From: Spirodela intermedia | Lineage: Eukaryota > Streptophyta > Magnoliopsida > Alismatales > Araceae | Direction: 5' to 3' | Assembly (NCBI GenBank): GCA_902729315.2 | Contig: LR746264.1 | Span: 3,140,878-3,204,877, forward strand | DNA: 64,000 nucleotides | Shown here: positions 59,349 through 64,000 of the stretch, piece after piece | Layout of the letters: the number at the start of each line of letters is the position of its first letter | How positions within the stretch are numbered: position 1 is the stretch's first letter | Program-made: the position numbers and the translations under genes | The notes under the pieces: model-generated | What the model was told of the DNA's origin: nothing | Seen by the model: only the letters and a program-made list of their open reading frames with translations | Databases searched by the model: none

Positions 59349-62300
59349 CTACATGATGCCGTTGGACTTCTTCACGCCAGCCAGGCCCCGGTAGAGGCGA
59401 TTGATATCCTCCTGCGGCGGCACAGTCGGTAAGAGATGGATGGATGATGAGAGAGAAAGCGAGGAGCTACGGAAATGGAGACGAACGGGGGAGACTGGAG
59501 AGGGGAGAGGAGGGTTCTAACCTCGTAGTGCTTCTTCATCTGAGGCCTCCTCTTCTTCATGGTTGGAGTCACCAGGCCCTTCTCGATGTCGAAGGGCTCG
59601 GGATCGAGGAAGACACCTTTGATTTGCTCGAAGCCTTTCAGCTGTTTCACAAGGCGATGACGCAGATTAAGCTCCTTCTGGGTCTTTCTTAGCGAGAGAG
59701 AGAGAGAGAGAGAGAGGAATGGGAAAACCGAATCGATGCGATCACAATGAAACCCAGCATACATAATCCATGGGACCTGGCTTCTTTTCCTCTTTCTTGA
59801 GATATTTGTACATGTATATACAAACAGATGGGTAGATAGATGCACAGAGAGAATGAGAGAGAGGGGAGGGGGGGCATGATGAGAAGATGAGACAAGAACA
59901 CTAGAAACCCGGCGACTTCCTTAAAGCATCTGAAGGTGGATTAGAATAATTTAGAATTTCTGAACTCTAAGATCACACATTCATTTCACATATCATTAAT
60001 CAAGGAAGATGACAGAAACAAGCATGAATTACACGAAGAACAGACAAAAATACCTTCTCCTTCTCAGCAATGGCCTTCAGATCGAGAAGAATGTGATCTC
60101 GGAGCTGATCCAGCGAGCACAGCTCCGAAAATGAGCCCGAGTAGCCTTTCAATTCGGCCCACTTCATCGTATTCTCTTGATGTGGGACAACCACAGCCAC
60201 CAGCGTAGATTGGAAGCTGTCCCCATATACCCAAATCTAACACCAAGCAAATGACCATCATGAACGTATACCAGGCCAACAATTCCTCATATATATATAA
60301 ATAATATGATACAAGAAGTAATTCTAGATGGGTATTTTAAAAGTTTCTTTGTTTTGTTATGGGTGCTTAGATTCATGCAAAAAATACAGCTTTCTAGCAG
60401 GCTGTGGATCATTGCCGGGCGAATTCTATGGGTTTTTTTTTTTCCATATGAAGCATTGGAGAAGACTTACATCTTCGACAATGGTAGAGATGGAATATAC
60501 TTTCTCCAGAAATTCAACGGCCACGTACTCTCCCTGGGAAAGTTTAAAGATGTTCTTCTTTCTATCTATGATCTTCAGGACCCCATCAGGGCGCATCTCC
60601 CCTATATCCCCTGTAGAGAGATTGGACAGAGCTTAATTGGGGCATAGGAGCATGGAGGATACTCATTCCCACGGTTAAAAATGAAGGGGCGAGCTTTACC
60701 TGTGTGGAACCAGCCGTCTTTGATGACCTCTCTGGTCAACTCCTCGTTCTTGAAGTACCCAGAGAAGAGGGTTTTCCCACGGACACATATTTCCCCCCGT
60801 GAGGGGTTTGCCAGGGGATCATAGCCCATCTCCGGCACTTCTACAAGGCGAACCTCATTATATGTAGAGGGAACACCCACGGTACCGATCATAGACATGT
60901 CATCGGGTATATTAACGCTACTCAATCCACATGTTTCTGTCAAACCTGAAAGATTGCCACGAGGTTGTAAGAAAAGATGAAAAACTATGATAAACAACCG
61001 TTATGACAGAAGAATCTATATTTTTTTTAAAAATCACAATGTTTTCTATTAATGACCTCCAAGAGTAGAAAATTCTTTCTTTTTCTTTCCTGCACCCCCG
61101 ATATTTAATCTGATTTTCTATTTTCTCCAAACATGAAAAAATAATTTTTGCATCCTGATAGTAATTTCGGAAAATGCACCTATGTGGATCTATTTATGTG
61201 TTAACTCTTATTTCTCCAAACAAGAAATGTCTTTTGATTTGCATCCAGATTCTTGATCTGACTTATTAATTTCTCCTCAAAGAAAAAATCTCATTTTTAT
61301 TGTATCCTGATATTTCATCCGATTTATGAGCATGCCTAACTAAAGGAATAAAGGGTTTACTCACCATAGCCTTGGACAAAATAAGAACAGCTCGTGACCC
61401 TCAGAAACTCTTCAAGTTCTGAGCTAATGGGGGCACCTCCACTAATTATGAGGCGAATCCGGCCTCCTAACCGAGCATTGACCTGCATGGCAAGCCATAA
61501 GTAAAACAAACGGAAATGAAGGATGTGAAGATGCACTTTTCTACACAGTCAGAAAAACTAAGTACCACACCTTACGAAATGCCAAGAAGTCTGCCAACCG
61601 AGAAGCTGTTTTATGTGAGTATCCCGCTTTCATCCAGGACAATTTGCTTCATGGACAATAAATAGGCCTTCAATAAAGCTGAGAACGATTTATTGCACAG
61701 GCAATATGAGCAAATACTATGGATAAATGGCAGCTTACTACTGATAGAGAAAGTTAAAAACTTTTCTCCTCATAGGCCTGAGTTCATCCAATGCCTTCAA
61801 GATGCCTGAGAGGTTTAGGTTAGTGACCTGTAAGGGACAAGCCTAAACTGAAGGTGTTAGCGAAGAAATCTGGTGATTTAGACATATACCTCCATGCACT
61901 CTTTCAAAGACCCTTGGGACACCGGTGAACAATGTCGGCCTGAGCTCCATTAGATCTTCTCTTAGGGCATTAAGATCCTGCAGGGATGCACGAATCGGAG
62001 AAGAGTTTCAGGGAAAAAAATAGAAATAAATTAAGCAATCAGCATCAATAAATCCCAGGATACAACTCTGGGATTTTCAGTGCCAAATTTTAAATGTCCT
62101 AATAGCATACCCCATGGTAGTAGCCAACAGATGCACCTTTGAAGAAGAAGTACTCTTCGATCATACGATCAAGTATGTGAGCAAGAGGGAGGAAGGAGAG
62201 ATAGACGTCATCTACTGTCATCTAACAACGAATAAAAATGAAATAATTAGGATAAATTTCTGTGTAAGGATATGCTGCGAACGCAATCATAAGCAGAAAA

Positions 62301-64000
62301 AAACAAAAATGATCTAAAGTTGTTCCTGCTGAGCATCTGAGAGATGGTCTAAAACAAAAAAACCAACTTAGAAAGTTAAAATGATCTTACCTTCTCTTCA
62401 AATTGTTCCATGAAAACTTCAACACTTCTCACATACATTGCATGGTTATCGTGGGTCAAAATGACTCCCTTCGGATTTCCACTGGTCCCACTTGTGTACA
62501 TGATGGTGCATATATCATGGCATTGAGGTGGAATAGGGTTGGACGGATAATCTTTTCCCTGGTAAAAACAAAAGCATCAGATGCAAGAAGCAAAACAGAG
62601 ATAATCATGCGACAATACTACAGGGGTTACCCAATCTGGAAAAAAAAGAATGGCAGGGGAGATCAATAGGGCATGGATCCATTGTAAATGCAGACAAAAA
62701 CTTCTACAATAAGAATTGAGAGCAAGATCCGGAACAATTAAGCAAATCAACTGTGCAATATGGCTGCGAGAATTTTTTGCTCTCTCTGCAAATAACAGGG
62801 TAGAAAATCAAGTGCAATATGATGAAGAGAATCCACAGCAACAACTAGCATGTCTTCTTCATGTATTAAAGGATGCCTTCAGTTCAAAATGATCTGGCAC
62901 AAAAAGGTCAAACTCAGTTAACCATTCTATTCAAACTGATAATAAGCAACATAATGACATGTTACAACCAGGAAACTTCCCGAACAGGTTCTTCGCATGT
63001 TTGCACAAAGCGACTATCCTAAATATTGGTAGCAGGTAGCTAAGCATAAAAAAACATGACAATGAAAATCCTCAGTGGATATCATGAAGCTCAGTGCTAA
63101 GAAAATGGTGGGGAGATAGCCCTATTGGAGAGAATCATGGGAGACGAACCAACAGTATAAACTCGTTCCAGGAGTATGGTTTCACTCCAAGATTGGTTGC
63201 ATCATTCCTGAGTTCGTCTGTTAAGCTAGTAAAGCAAATAATCGCTGCAATAACAAAAGAAGGGAGAACTGTTAGCAGAGGTTTTAATACCACGTTACAG
63301 GTTGCTCTAGCCACTCATATAGGCTTGTTAATGCTTACATTTAAGTCGTTTAGCAGACTGGTTGCTCAAAATCTGCAAAAATTCAAAAGCAAGATCGTCT
63401 GTTAGAAAAACAAAATGTCTATCCTAGGACATTTAAGATTAAGTTGCTTCTAAAAAGTGTGGAAAAATGCTGCTCGTTAACCGGGAGGGTTCTTACTCCT
63501 TTCACTTTCGTATCTTGGACAAAGACAAAATCGATTTCGGCGTGATCTATCACATAGTCGACTGCTGCTGCCCCTGTCACCAGAAAGAAGCAGACACATT
63601 TTAGCCAGCATCATCTTATAAACACACACCTGATATCTGCATAATTCATAGGACTTCCAACTGCAACTTCATAGACATATTAGAATGCAAAGCATGTCAA
63701 TCCCTGCTTCTAGTACCCGTAAGAGCTGAAGTGGAAAAAGGGCTAGAGTCAAATAATTACCGAGCGTGTCATATAAAGGAACACAGATCAAGTTGTAGCC
63801 ATTGCAAGCCTGCACAGAGCCCACTCTATTACTGGGAGTTCATACACCAAAAGACTTGTAGCAAATACTTTCTGAGTCCAGAAGTTCAGGACCACATTTG
63901 GCCAAAAATAGAAAATGGAATATGACGTAAAAATAAATCCTACCTGCATGGCAATTATCCACTGGGGGCAGTTTATTCCATAGATTCCAACCCGAGAGCC
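59349..64000 (-). CDS. LACS: Long-chain acyl-CoA synthetase (LACS1-like), 5' end outside window
   Basis: Sixteen minus-strand exons give the last 562 residues of a roughly 660-residue enzyme: 64000-63944 (partial), 63809-63761, 63573-63497, 63372-63339, 63244-63150, 62558-62391, 62221-62111, 61977-61890, 61805-61742, 61646-61571, 61482-61365, 60945-60700, 60610-60471, 60236-60054, 59641-59522, 59411-59349. All junctions keep phase. The AMP-binding motifs are intact: [43 protein letters not shown] and [23 protein letters not shown] enzymes activate free fatty acids to acyl-CoA for wax, cutin and lipid synthesis. [22 protein letters not shown] resembles LACS1 rather than LACS4 as I remember them. 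The gene should sit on ER membranes. The last residues (KKSNGIM) are encoded by a 21-codon exon. Confidence 0.93.

Noticed and set aside
61742-61827. LACS exon starting at 61827 (acceptor ACAG|GTCACT)
   Set aside because: It would break the reading frame with the preceding exon; the acceptor CTCTCAG|GC at 61805 keeps phase and the conserved sequence.

Overview
The window is nuclear DNA of a flowering plant. The evidence is spliced genes with GT..AG introns and plant-type families: CP1 EF-hand, atypical bHLH, group IIc WRKY, ATG9, RBX1, SEC13, mS34, LACS and a WAV3 relative. It also has TATA boxes, pyrimidine-rich 5' leaders and decayed LTR retrotransposon DNA. GC-rich intronless or short-intron genes (CP1, bHLH, WRKY) lie near ordinary-GC, intron-rich ones (ATG9, LACS). 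That mixture suggests a monocot, but this is inference and I do not name a species. Dinucleotide (GA/CT)n tracts are strikingly dense.

Layout. 1-2.6 kb: a possible minus-strand promoter, then an intronless CP1-like calcium sensor gene (+) bracketed by a 34-bp inverted repeat. 5.5-6.7 kb: an atypical bHLH gene (+) with a 5'UTR intron. 6.7-17.5 kb: gene-poor DNA with GA/CT tracts, a 49-bp tandem repeat and two GC-rich islands without a recognisable protein. 17.5-18.9 kb: a three-exon group IIc WRKY gene (+). 21.8-23.8 kb: SEC13 (+), coding region uninterrupted. 25.5-27.7 kb: RBX1 (+), five exons, with a 126-bp tandem repeat in intron 3. 28.0-38.3 kb: ATG9 (-), nine coding exons plus a 5'UTR exon, convergent with RBX1. 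40.5-42.4 kb: mitochondrial ribosomal protein mS34 (-), three exons.

42.5-58 kb: AT-rich repeat territory. It holds an antisense Ty3/gypsy integrase remnant with LTR-like DNA on the left, and an antisense PBS and LTR-like DNA on the right. Three copies of a short dispersed repeat family lie between. A WAV3-type RING/VWA pseudogene (-, 49.6-52.4 kb) and a divergent two-exon gene for a secreted eight-cysteine protein (+, 52.9-53.4 kb) sit inside. 58.4-59.2 kb: a tandem array of about 180-bp units. 59.3-64 kb: the 3' sixteen exons of a long-chain acyl-CoA synthetase (-), running off the right edge.

The genes are independent housekeeping and regulatory loci (calcium signalling, transcription, COPII/nuclear pore, cullin-RING ubiquitination, autophagy, mitochondrial translation, fatty-acid activation). 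I see no operon-like or pathway cluster. Exon models come from splice sites, phase continuity and remembered family sequence; no alignment was run.
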